Source of the DNA: Comamonas sp. JUb58
GTDB lineage: Bacteria; Pseudomonadota; Gammaproteobacteria; Burkholderiales; Burkholderiaceae_C
NCBI RefSeq assembly: GCF_004364775.1
Contig: NZ_SOAL01000016.1
Span: 62,001-126,000 of the forward strand
DNA length: 64,000 nt
Direction of reading: 5' to 3'
In this document: one piece after another, positions 30,642-38,993 of the stretch
How positions within the stretch are numbered: the first letter of the stretch is position 1
Layout: each line of letters starts with the position of its first letter
Translations under genes and position numbers: made by a program
The notes under the pieces: generated by a model
Told to the model about the DNA's origin: nothing
Database searches by the model: none
Seen by the model: only the letters and a program-made list of their open reading frames with translations

Positions 30642-30657
30642 TGGCACGCTTTTGGCA
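30642..30657 (+). promoter_or_regulatory. Sigma54 (RpoN) promoter of rsr
   Basis: TGGCACG-N4-TGGCA has GG at 30643-30644 and GC at 30655-30656, the required 12-bp offset. It differs from TGGCACG-N4-TTGCA at one base. It lies about 95 bp before the rsr start and next to the gene for RtcR, a sigma54 activator. Confidence 0.8.
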
Positions 30658-30752
30658 ATAAACCTAACAAGCGCCACGTGGCGTGTGTTGGGGAAAGCAG
30701 AGCAGGGTCTCTGCTTTCCCGAGGCGTTGAATGAACAAGAAAGAAGAACACC

Positions 30753-32330
30753 ATGGTCAACCTGCAACTGTTTCGAAGCTACAAGGGCGCCCAGCTGGCA
30801 ACGGCGGATACCACCAACCAATCGGGTGTGGCGGCCTATGCATTGGGCCCGCAGCACCAGCTGGCGCAAATGGCGCTGACCGGCTGCCTGAGCCAGACTT
30901 TTTATGCCAGCCCGCAGGACCAGCTCTCGCAACTGATAGAGGTGCTGGCCACGGTGGATGCGCCCTTTATTGCGAAGACGGCCATCTATGCCCGTGAGCG
31001 TGGCTATATGAAGGACATGCCTGCCACCTTGGCGGCGGTGCTGGCCGTGCGGGATGTGGAGCTGCTGGCGCAGATCTTTCCCCGTGTGGTGGACAACGGC
31101 AAGATGCTGCGCAACTTTGTGCAGATCCTGCGCAGCGGAGTGCTGGGGCGCAAGTCGCTCGGCACCCGGCCCAAGAAGCTGGTGCAGCAGTGGTTGCTGA
31201 CGGCGACGGAAAAGCAGCTGCTCAACGCCGCCATCGGTAGCCAGCCTTCGCTCGCCGATGTGCTGAAGATGGTGCACCCCAAGCCCCAGGAGGCATGGCG
31301 CGCCGCCTGGTTTGCCTGGCTGATTGGCAAGTCGTATGACGAAGCCAGCCTGCCACCCATCACCTTGGCGTTCGAGCGCTTCAAGCGTGCGGTGGCCCAG
31401 GGCCAGATGCCCGAGCAGGTGCCGGAGGTGCCGTTCCAGATGCTGACCGCGCTGGGCCTGGGTGCGCAGCAATGGGCGCAGATTGCGAGCCAGGGTTCGT
31501 GGCAGATGCTGCGGCAGAACCTGAACACCTTGGCGCGCCATGGTGTGTTCGAACTGCCCGGGATGGCTGAGCGCGTGGCCGCCAAGCTGCAGGATGCGGC
31601 AGCCGTGGCCAAGGCCCGTGCCATGCCTTACCAGCTGCTGTCGGCCTACCAGGCTGCGGGCCAGCAGGTGCCGGCTGCCGTGGCAGAGGCGCTGCAGGAT
31701 GCGATGGAGCTGGCAACGGCCAACGTGCCGCAATTTGCGGGCCGGGTCGCCGTCTGCCCTGATGTCTCTGGTTCCATGCACTCGTCGGTGACGGGTTACC
31801 GGGCCGGTGCCACCAGCGCGGTGCGCTGCATCGATGTGGCTGGCCTGATGGCGGCTGCCGTGCTGCGCAAGAACCGTGAGGCGCGGGTGCTGCCCTTTGA
31901 GTGCAAGGTGGTGCCGATGTCGCTCAACGGCCGTGATTCGGTGATGACCAATGCCAGCCGCCTGGCGGCTGTGGGCGGAGGCGGTACAAACTGCAGTGCG
32001 CCGCTCAAGCTGCTGGCCGACGAGAAGGCAGCGGTGGACCTGGTGATCCTGGTCTCGGACAACGAGTCCTGGGTGGATGGCAAGCGCGTGGGTGCGACGG
32101 AGACGATGCAGCAATGGGCGCGCGTCAAGCAACGCAACCCCGCTGCCAAGCTGGTGTGTATTGACATCCAGCCCTATGCGACGACGCAGGCGCAGGAGCG
32201 TGCCGATATCCTGAATATCGGAGGTTTCAGCGATGCGGTATTTGATGTGGTGGCCCGTTTTGCCGAAGGCAAGCTGGGCGCCGAACATTGGGTGGGCGAG
32301 ATCGAGCAGATCGTGTTGTCTGCCCAGTGA
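30753..32330 (+). CDS. rsr: Rsr, bacterial Ro60 orthologue (TROVE-vWA protein)
   Basis: 525-residue ring-shaped RNA-binding protein that binds Y RNAs and, in Deinococcus, couples them to PNPase for RNA decay. The HEAT-like TROVE domain spans about 1-325; the von Willebrand A domain has the MIDAS triplet D337-x-S339-x-S341 (DVSGSMH), a downstream Thr in GGGTNCSAPL and VSDNESWVDG. First gene of the RNA-repair operon, under the sigma54 promoter; Y-RNA-like elements begin 10 bp after its stop codon. Confidence 0.95.
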   Translation: MVNLQLFRSYKGAQLATADTTNQSGVAAYALGPQHQLAQMALTGCLSQTFYASPQDQLSQLIEVLATVDAPFIAKTAIYARERGYMKDMPATLAAVLAVRDVELLAQIFPRVVDNGKMLRNFVQILRSGVLGRKSLGTRPKKLVQQWLLTATEKQLLNAAIGSQPSLADVLKMVHPKPQEAWRAAWFAWLIGKSYDEASLPPITLAFERFKRAVAQGQMPEQVPEVPFQMLTALGLGAQQWAQIASQGSWQMLRQNLNTLARHGVFELPGMAERVAAKLQDAAAVAKARAMPYQLLSAYQAAGQQVPAAVAEALQDAMELATANVPQFAGRVAVCPDVSGSMHSSVTGYRAGATSAVRCIDVAGLMAAAVLRKNREARVLPFECKVVPMSLNGRDSVMTNASRLAAVGGGGTNCSAPLKLLADEKAAVDLVILVSDNESWVDGKRVGATETMQQWARVKQRNPAAKLVCIDIQPYATTQAQERADILNIGGFSDAVFDVVARFAEGKLGAEHWVGEIEQIVLSAQ

Positions 32331-32339
32331 GCTGTGTTT

Positions 32340-32420
32340 TATCTGCTGTTGGCGAATGCCGGTGTGACTACATTCCAAAACTGTTGCGTCACACCACCTT
32401 CTGGTCGCCAACGGTGGATA
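32340..32420 (+). ncRNA. Y-RNA-like element 1 (stem-loop only)
   Basis: 16-bp lower stem (32340-32355 with 32405-32420, wobble pairs included), internal loop ATGCC opposite a 9-nt strand ending CTGG, 8-bp perfect upper stem GGTGTGAC/GTCACACC (32361-32368, 32388-32395) and a 19-nt loop starting TACA. It shares the GCGAATGCC-GGTG...TAC block with the three following elements but has no tRNA-like module, so it is a minimal Ro/Rsr-binding stem. Confidence 0.75.
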
Positions 32421-32447
32421 TCGACAATGAATAAGGTTTAAAAAGTT

Positions 32448-32710
32448 TGGGTGGCCTGCGGCGAATGCCGGTGAAATTACAGCCTATAGAGCAACTAACA
32501 CGGCCCAGCAAACCGCAGGTTTGCGGTTGAGACTAGGCGTCAAGCCGCAGGCAGTACAAGCGTACGACAAGGCTTGGCAACGACGTATCAAGGGTTGTGT
32601 TAGTGGCTCGTAACGCTCGAGGGAGCAGGTTCGAGTCCTGCCGGCGCTAGTCGTAGCTCATGGGTAGAGCGCGAAAACATTTCACCTTTTTAGTCGCTGC
32701 AGGTTACCCA
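32448..32710 (+). ncRNA. Y-RNA-like element 2 (YrlA-type with tRNA-like module and insertion)
   Basis: 17-bp lower stem (32448-32464 with 32694-32710), ATGCC internal loop and perfect 8-bp upper stem GGTGAAAT/ATTTCACC (32470-32477, 32679-32686). The enclosed module has tRNA arms in permuted order: T-arm GCAGG-TTCGAGT-CCTGC (32625-32641), a 4-bp acceptor-like hairpin (32642-32653), TA, then D-arm GCTC-ATGGGTA-GAGC (32656-32670). The anticodon-stem equivalent is weak (3 bp, two alternatives). A 121-nt structured segment (32489-32609) sits between the Y stem and the T-arm. Confidence 0.8.
32489..32609 (+). repeat. 121-nt structured insertion within Y-RNA element 2
   Basis: Bounded by GAGC-A-ACTAACAC (32489-32501) and GTGTTAGT-G-GCTC (32597-32609), which pair except for one A/G mismatch. 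Inside are a nested hairpin AACCGCA/TGCGGTT and a CAAGCC/GGCTTG stem around GTAC-AAGC-GTAC. It is absent from the sister elements. It could be an RNA domain or a small inverted-repeat mobile element. Confidence 0.6.
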
Positions 32711-32731
32711 TCTGTATGAGATTTTTGGTTT

Positions 32732-32827
32732 GCGCGAATGCTGGCAGGACTACATCCGGAACGCCGGGGGTTCGAATCCTCAGCCGGGAAACCGGTGTGG
32801 CAGTTGTCTTGCCGACCCTGGTCGCGC
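32732..32827 (+). ncRNA. Y-RNA-like element 3 (tRNA-like module without a D-arm)
   Basis: 6-bp lower stem GCGCGA/TCGCGC (32732-32737, 32822-32827), internal loop ATGCT opposite GACCCTGG, 8-bp upper stem GGCAGGAC/GTCTTGCC (32743-32750, 32806-32813). The module has a T-arm with the TTCGAAT loop (32771-32777) and an acceptor-like hairpin CCGG-GAAA-CCGG capped by a GNRA loop (32784-32795). Only 10 nt then remain before the Y stem closes, so no D-arm forms unless a competing GGCA-N7-TGCC hairpin (32799-32813) replaces the upper stem. Confidence 0.7.
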
Positions 32828-32866
32828 TTTTGTTTGGATAGTGTTTTTGGGAAGGTTTGCATCGCT

Positions 32867-32992
32867 GGCTGCGAATGCCGGTGGAACTACATCCGAATCC
32901 GGAGGTGCGGGTTGGAATCCCGCCAGGCCTGCAAGGGCCTGTAGCTCAGTGCCAGAGCGCCGGAAGTGTTTCACCAAACCCTGGTCGCAGCC
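32867..32992 (+). ncRNA. Y-RNA-like element 4 (complete YrlA-type RNA with permuted tRNA-like module)
   Basis: Perfect 8-bp lower stem GGCTGCGA/TCGCAGCC, internal loop ATGCC opposite AAACCCTGG, 8-bp upper stem GGTGGAAC/GTTTCACC (one wobble). Inside, read 5' to 3': anticodon-stem strand TCCGG (32898-32902), variable AGGT, T-arm GCGGG-TTGGAAT-CCCGC (32907-32923), closed acceptor hairpin CAGGCC-TGCAAG-GGCCTG (32924-32941), TA, D-arm GCTC-AGTGCCA-GAGC (32944-32958), then CCGGA (32960-32964) completing the anticodon stem. This is a tRNA opened at the anticodon and closed at the acceptor end, as described for YrlA RNAs. Confidence 0.88.
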
Positions 32993-33071
32993 CAGAGGTG
33001 CTCACCGTGTACCGCCCTACAAAGTCATCGCTGTCATACAGCGGTGTGAAGATAAAGAAGAGAGGTAAGAG

Positions 33072-34292
<1,221 letters not shown>

Positions 34293-34299
34293 AGAAGGG

Positions 34300-34317
34300 G
34301 GCGGCCATGGGGCCGCC
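34300..34317 (+). other. Intra-operon hairpin after rtcB
   Basis: Perfect 7-bp stem GGCGGCC-ATGG-GGCCGCC, 8 bp past the rtcB stop and without a T-run. It could be an mRNA-stabilising or processing structure rather than a terminator. Confidence 0.5.
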
Positions 34318-34335
34318 ACCCTGAGGAGAAGGGTG

Positions 34336-34992
34336 ATGAAGAGCAATAAGCAACGCAAGACAGAGATCAAGCAGCGCCGTTGGGCCCGTATGGAGCAGCA
34401 GCGCACGGTGGCCCTGCTGCCGGCCATGCCGCATGCAGCCTTGGCTGCAGATACGCAGCTGCTGGCCCTGATCCATGGGCAATCTTTTTGCCATGTCGAT
34501 TACTACGTGGATATCAGCTACAGCTGTTGTGATTGCGGTGCCGCCTGTGTCTGGACCGCCCAAGACCAGAAGTGGTGGTGCGAGCAACTGCAAGGCAACC
34601 TGTATGCCGGTGCCAGCCGCTGCAAGGACTGCCGTGCCCGGCACCGCGCCTGGCGCCAAAGCCATTGCGATGCGGCCGAGATGGCGGCTTTGCGTGCGCT
34701 GTGGCGTGACCGCCCCGATGCGTCGGCACGTGCCCGTGTGAATGCAGCCTTGCAGGCCAAGGCCCCGGATCTGCGTTGCCTGGCAGCGCAGGCCCTCGCC
34801 TGGTGGTGGGTGCAGTTTGGCGATCAGCCCGCGCATGCGCAGCTGGAAGCGCTGAGCCTGGAGCGCAGCTGGGCACCGCGCATCGACCGCATCCTGCGGC
34901 ACGAGCTGGAGCTGCGCCCCGGTGTGCATCGCGTCTGCCGGGTAGTAAGCTATCCGCGCGTCACGATGGGTGCTGCGCTGCCCGGCCACTGA
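34336..34992 (+). CDS. Zinc-ribbon protein in the RNA-repair operon
   Basis: 218-residue protein of unknown function between rtcB and rtcA. The N-terminus is basic and Gln/Arg-rich (MKSNKQRKTEIKQRRW). The core at about 55-105 resembles the probable zinc-ribbon domain family (zf-trcl): DYYVDISYSCCDCG with Cys64/Cys67, VWTAQDQKWWCE, then SRCKDCRARH with Cys96/Cys99. The remainder to 218 is helical and Trp/Arg-rich with no family I recognise. AGGAGAAG at 34324-34331 supports the ATG at 34336 over GTG 34333. The position suggests an RNA-binding accessory factor; that is inference. Confidence 0.8.
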   Translation: MKSNKQRKTEIKQRRWARMEQQRTVALLPAMPHAALAADTQLLALIHGQSFCHVDYYVDISYSCCDCGAACVWTAQDQKWWCEQLQGNLYAGASRCKDCRARHRAWRQSHCDAAEMAALRALWRDRPDASARARVNAALQAKAPDLRCLAAQALAWWWVQFGDQPAHAQLEALSLERSWAPRIDRILRHELELRPGVHRVCRVVSYPRVTMGAALPGH

Positions 34993-35043
34993 GCCCATCC
35001 AATTGAATCAGAAGAAGAACACAGAGTGAGGGAAACGATTCCA

Positions 35044-36114
35044 ATGCAACGCACAAGCCAATCGATAGAAAAGGGCCTGGTCGAGATCGACGGCTCGCAA
35101 GGCGAGGGCGGCGGCCAGATTCTGCGCACGGCGCTGGCGCTGTCGGTCATTACGCAAAGGCCGCTGGCGATGCACAGCATCCGGGCCAAGCGCTCCAAGC
35201 CAGGGCTGATGCGCCAGCACCTGGCCTGTGTGCAGGCGGCGCAGACCATCAGCGATGCACAGCTGTCGCCCATCGGCGCGGGCGTGACGGAGCTGCAGTT
35301 TGCGCCGGCGACGCTCAAGGCCGGGGACTACCGCTTCCCGATTTCCGGCGCGGGCAGCGCGATGCTGGTGCTGCAGACGGTGCTGCCGGCGCTGCTGATG
35401 GCCGATGCTGCCAGCACAGTGCAGCTGTCGGGCGGCACGCACAACCCGCTGGCGCCCAACTTCCATTTCATCGAGCGCGCCTATGCGCCCTTAGTAGCAC
35501 GCATGGGTGCGGGGCTGGATATGCGGCTGCGCCGCTATGGCTTTTACCCGGCGGGGGGTGGCGAGGCGCTGGCCTGCATCAGCCCAGCAGCGCAAGGGCT
35601 GCAGCCTTTTGACCTGCTGGCGCGCGGCATGCTGCAGGATGTGTCGGTGGAAGCGGTCTGCGCGGCCGTGCCGCGTGGCGTGGCCATGCGCGAGTTTGAT
35701 GAGCTGGCGCGGCTGACCGGCTGGGACCGGCGCGCGATGGAGCTGCTGCCGGTGAGCCAGCAGGAAGGCCCGGGCAACCTGCTGCAGGCCACCTTGCGCT
35801 ATGACCATGTCACAGAGCTGTTCTGGGGCCTGGGCGCGCATGGGGTGTCGTCCGAAGCGGTGGCGCGCAAGCTCTGCCAGGATCTGCGCGATTACCAGAA
35901 AAAGCCCGATGCCGCTGTCTGCGCCTACCTGGCCGACCAGCTCTTGCTGCTGCAGGCGCTGGCCGTGTGGCAAAGCGGCCAGCCCGCAGCCTTCAGCTGC
36001 AGCGAGGCCACCGAGCACCTGCACAGCAATATGGCGGTGATTGCGCAGTTCCTGCCGCTGCGCATGTCGATCGAGACCGCCAGTGCGCCAGTGGTGCGCA
36101 TCGCCCCGCTGTAG
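35044..36114 (+). CDS. rtcA: RNA 3'-terminal phosphate cyclase
   Basis: Converts RNA 3'-phosphate ends to 2',3'-cyclic phosphate through a covalent His-AMP intermediate, supplying substrates for RtcB. 356 residues from ATG 35044; GTG 35026 is an alternative start that adds six residues. Signatures: EIDGSQGEGGGQILRT near the N-terminus, FYPAGGGE near 170, and the probable nucleophile region EHLHSN with His325/His327, corresponding to the E. coli His309 region. Last gene of the repair operon, 52 bp after the zinc-ribbon gene. Confidence 0.95.
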   Translation: MQRTSQSIEKGLVEIDGSQGEGGGQILRTALALSVITQRPLAMHSIRAKRSKPGLMRQHLACVQAAQTISDAQLSPIGAGVTELQFAPATLKAGDYRFPISGAGSAMLVLQTVLPALLMADAASTVQLSGGTHNPLAPNFHFIERAYAPLVARMGAGLDMRLRRYGFYPAGGGEALACISPAAQGLQPFDLLARGMLQDVSVEAVCAAVPRGVAMREFDELARLTGWDRRAMELLPVSQQEGPGNLLQATLRYDHVTELFWGLGAHGVSSEAVARKLCQDLRDYQKKPDAAVCAYLADQLLLLQALAVWQSGQPAAFSCSEATEHLHSNMAVIAQFLPLRMSIETASAPVVRIAPL

Positions 36115-36143
36115 CGAGGCGCGTAATGGCGTTGACGGGCTGG

Positions 36144-36464
36144 CTAGTACAGCCCGCCTTCCAGCGCCTGCATGCCATGGCGCAGGCGGGCCTTGTTGCA
36201 GGCCTCGCTGCCAGCGGCAAACTCCCGGCAGGGCGAGGGGCGCCATTCATAAATGCCGCAGGCGGCTTGCTGGCCAATGGTGCCGGTCAAGGCCGCGCAG
36301 CGCGGGCGGGCATAGTCGGTGCCGCGCATGCGGCAGGTGGAGTCGTTGACCTCTTCGGCCAGGCCCGAGGGCACGCGGCCGCCGTTGCTGTCGCATTCAT
36401 GGACTGAAAAATCAACGCGAAAGCTGGCGCAGCAGGCGCCGCAACTGAGGCAGGGGTGGGTCAT
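36144..36464 (-). CDS. YkgJ-family cysteine-cluster protein
   Basis: 106 residues with eight conserved Cys (CLSCGACC at residues 5-12, then C24, C44, C56, C69, C79 and C89), a pattern of the zinc/iron-chelating YkgJ group. Start at 36464 (MTHPCLSCGACC) is chosen because the longer frame to 36527 adds non-conserved residues and reaches toward the next terminator. Convergent with rtcA. Function not known. Confidence 0.83.
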   Translation of the reverse strand: MTHPCLSCGACCASFRVDFSVHECDSNGGRVPSGLAEEVNDSTCRMRGTDYARPRCAALTGTIGQQAACGIYEWRPSPCREFAAGSEACNKARLRHGMQALEGGLY

Positions 36465-36525
36465 CGGGCGTGGGGGCGTGGGCGTTGTTTGGCCGGTATT
36501 GTAGTTTTGCGCCGCAGAAAGCCAC

Positions 36526-36551
36526 AAAAAAGCCCGCTGGGTCAGCGGGCT
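36526..36551 (-). terminator. Terminator after proX1 (minus strand)
   Basis: AGCCCGCTG-GGT-CAGCGGGCT, a 9-bp stem with an adjoining A-tract on the plus strand, so a U-run for minus-strand transcripts. It lies 27 bp after the end of the ProX gene. Confidence 0.88.
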
Positions 36552-36578
36552 CGGTGTGCGGTGTAGCAGGCGCCAGGC

Positions 36579-37592
36579 TTACTTGGCAGCCAGCGCTTGC
36601 TTGATCCAGCCATCAAACTTGGCCTGGTGGTTCTTGATCCAGGCGTCGGCATGGCGCTGGATGTCGGCAGTCTTGTTTTCGCCATTGCGCATCAGCAGGT
36701 TCTGCGCGGTGATGTCCTCGATGGGCACCTGCATCAGCGCAAACAGCTTGGCGGCAGCCGGGTTGGCATCGGTCCACTTCTTGTTGGCCAAGATGTACTG
36801 GTTGTTCACCTTGAAGCCATAGTTCTTGCCATTGGGCAGGCGGGTGTCGTCATCGCCCTTGGCGTTGGGGATGTTGGGCACCTGCAGCCAGACGACATCC
36901 TGGCCGGGCTTGAGCACGCCGTTGACCCAGTAGGGGGTCCAGACATAGTAGAGCACGGGCTTGCCGGATTGGTAGCGGGCAATGGTGTCGGCAATCAGCG
37001 CCGCATAGTTGCCCTGGCGGTGGGTCACTGTGCCTTCCAGGCCCAGGCCCTTGATGTGCTTGTTGATCGCCAGCTCGCAGCCCCAGCCGGGGTTGCAACC
37101 GGTCAGATCGGCCTTGCCGTCGCCATCGGTGTCAAACAGCTTGGCGATCTTGGGATCCTTGAGCTGCATGATGTCGGTGATCTTGTACTTCTCGGCCGTT
37201 TTCTTGTCGATCAGGTAGCCCTGGGCGGCATTGGTCGAGAACATGCCTTCGCGGTAGAAGACCTTGGCGCCGCCGTTGCGCTCATAAAACTCCTGGTGCA
37301 GCGGAATCCAGTGGTTGGCCATGAAGGTGGCATCACCCTGGCCAACAACAACGTGCTCGGTGCCGTTCTCCAGGCCCTTGGGGTCTTTGACGGTGTAGCC
37401 GAGCTTTTCCAGCGCACGCGACACGATCAGGGTCTGGAACAGCTCTTCATCGACGGTGCCCAGCAGGGGCAGCACATCCTTGCCCTTGCCGGGCAGGTCT
37501 TGCGCCTGGGCGACGGGGCCCCAGGCCATCAGTGAGATGGCGGCGGCGCAGGCCAGGTGGATGGGGCGATTGAGGCGGTTTTTATAGGTCAT
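36579..37592 (-). CDS. proX: Glycine betaine/L-proline ABC transporter substrate-binding protein (ProX-like, copy 1)
   Basis: Periplasmic solute-binding protein, 337 residues. A signal peptide ends near QAQ-D (about residues 30-31). Mature protein starts [11 protein letters not shown], as in E. coli ProX, and has conserved Trp residues for quaternary-amine binding ([27 protein letters not shown]). The start at 37592 is preceded by AAGGAGAA. It is the most distal gene of the transcript, 230 bp after the second ProX copy. Confidence 0.92.
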   Translation of the reverse strand: MTYKNRLNRPIHLACAAAISLMAWGPVAQAQDLPGKGKDVLPLLGTVDEELFQTLIVSRALEKLGYTVKDPKGLENGTEHVVVGQGDATFMANHWIPLHQEFYERNGGAKVFYREGMFSTNAAQGYLIDKKTAEKYKITDIMQLKDPKIAKLFDTDGDGKADLTGCNPGWGCELAINKHIKGLGLEGTVTHRQGNYAALIADTIARYQSGKPVLYYVWTPYWVNGVLKPGQDVVWLQVPNIPNAKGDDDTRLPNGKNYGFKVNNQYILANKKWTDANPAAAKLFALMQVPIEDITAQNLLMRNGENKTADIQRHADAWIKNHQAKFDGWIKQALAAK

Positions 37593-37822
37593 GGTCTTCT
37601 CCTTGGATTGAAACGCGATGCGCAAGGCGCGCACCGAGAGGGAACATGGGCAGCCCGGGGGCAAGACGGCGCCAGGCCCGGCCGGTGGTGCCGGGTGGCT
37701 GGTGTGCAGCTTGCGGGGGCTTGGTGCTGGGCAGCGCTGGCGCTGCAGCGGTGGGCAGGGCGGCATGCCCTGGGGGAGGCACCGGCCCGGCAAGAAGCTG
37801 CCGGGCGATCGGTGCTGCAGAC

Positions 37823-38878
37823 TTACTGGGCCTTGGCGGCGTCCAGCGCCGTCTTGACCCAGCCGTCAAATTCGGCCTGGTGGGCCTTGATCCAGCCGTC
37901 GGCATGGCGCTCGATATCGGCAGGCTTGTTCTGGCCTTCCTTCATCGCCAGGTTCTGGGCGTTGATGTCGGAGACCGGCAGCTTCATGATCGCAAACAGC
38001 TTGGCGGCCGCGGGGTTGGCCTCGGCAAACTTCTTGTTGGCGACGATCTTCTGGGTGTTGAGCGGGAAGCCATAGTTCTTGCCATTGGGCAGGGCGGTCT
38101 TCAGATCGGCCTGGTTGCCGGGCAGTGCGGTGAACGGCACCTGCAGCCAGACGACATCACGGCCGGGGCGCAGCTCGGCGCTGACCCAGTAGGGCGTCCA
38201 GGTGTAGTACAGGATGGGCTTGCCGGACTTGTAGCGCGCAATCGTGTCGGCCATCAGCGCGGCATAGGTGCCTTGCACATGGGTGACGGTATCGCGCAGG
38301 TGGTATGCGGTCAGCTGGTGCTCGATCGCGCCTTCGCAACCCCAGCCGGGGGTGCAGCCGGTCAGGTCGGCCTTGCCGTCGCCATCGGTGTCAAACAGCT
38401 TGGCAATCTTCGGGTCTTTGAGCTGCTCGATATTGGTGATCTTGTGCTCGTCGGCTGTCTTCTTGTCGATCAGATAGCCCTGAACGGCGCTGGTCGAGTA
38501 CTCGCCTTCGCGGTAGAGCTTGTCGGCGCCGCCGGCGTTCTTGTAGAAGTCGGCCTGCAGCGGATCCCAGTGGTCGGCCATGTAGGTGGCGTCGCCGTTG
38601 CCAATCGCCACGTGGGCGGTGGCGTATTCCACCTCGCGGATGGGCTGGACGTCATAGCCCAGCTTTTGCATGGCCTTGTTGACCAGCAGGGTCTGGAAGG
38701 TTTCTTCGGCGATCGAGCTTTGCAGTGGCTGGACCTTGATGCCCTTGCCAGGCAGATCCTGGGCCATCGCATGGCCGGCGGCAGCCAGGCCAGCGGCCAG
38801 CACGCTGGTGGCCAGCAGGCTTTTGACCATGCGGGTCGGGGCGGCGAAGGCCTGCCAGGAATGGGGGGTGAATGTCAT
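37823..38878 (-). CDS. proX: Glycine betaine/L-proline ABC transporter substrate-binding protein (ProX-like, copy 2)
   Basis: 351-residue paralogue of the gene beside it, with a signal peptide ending near AMAQ-D and the same [11 protein letters not shown] mature start. The substrate-cage Trp motifs are kept ([27 protein letters not shown]). GGAGCAT lies just before the ATG. It lies 115 bp after the permease gene and precedes copy 1, so one ABC core probably serves two binding proteins. Confidence 0.92.
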   Translation of the reverse strand: MTFTPHSWQAFAAPTRMVKSLLATSVLAAGLAAAGHAMAQDLPGKGIKVQPLQSSIAEETFQTLLVNKAMQKLGYDVQPIREVEYATAHVAIGNGDATYMADHWDPLQADFYKNAGGADKLYREGEYSTSAVQGYLIDKKTADEHKITNIEQLKDPKIAKLFDTDGDGKADLTGCTPGWGCEGAIEHQLTAYHLRDTVTHVQGTYAALMADTIARYKSGKPILYYTWTPYWVSAELRPGRDVVWLQVPFTALPGNQADLKTALPNGKNYGFPLNTQKIVANKKFAEANPAAAKLFAIMKLPVSDINAQNLAMKEGQNKPADIERHADGWIKAHQAEFDGWVKTALDAAKAQ

Positions 38879-38993
38879 GGATGCTCCTTGTTATGGGTTC
38901 GGCGCAGGCGCAGTGCGCGCCGCCGATCAATGTGCAAATGGGGGCCAAGCGGGCAGGCAGGGCAGCCAGCGTTGGCGGCTGCCCTGGCGGGGC

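Noticed and set aside
32489..32609. Integron attC site
   Set aside because: The inverted ends resemble attC loosely, but the RYYYAAC/GTTRRRY core pair is not convincing and there are no cassettes or integrase gene.
32620..32675. Ordinary tRNA gene (TTCGAGT T-loop and GCTC...GAGC D-arm)
   Set aside because: The T-arm precedes the D-arm, the acceptor is a closed hairpin and there is no anticodon loop. The arms belong to the permuted module of Y-RNA element 2.
32340..32992. CRISPR array from the repeated GCGAATGCCGG block
   Set aside because: Spacing is irregular (about 110, 270 and 140 bp), repeats pair with downstream partners, and there are no cas genes.
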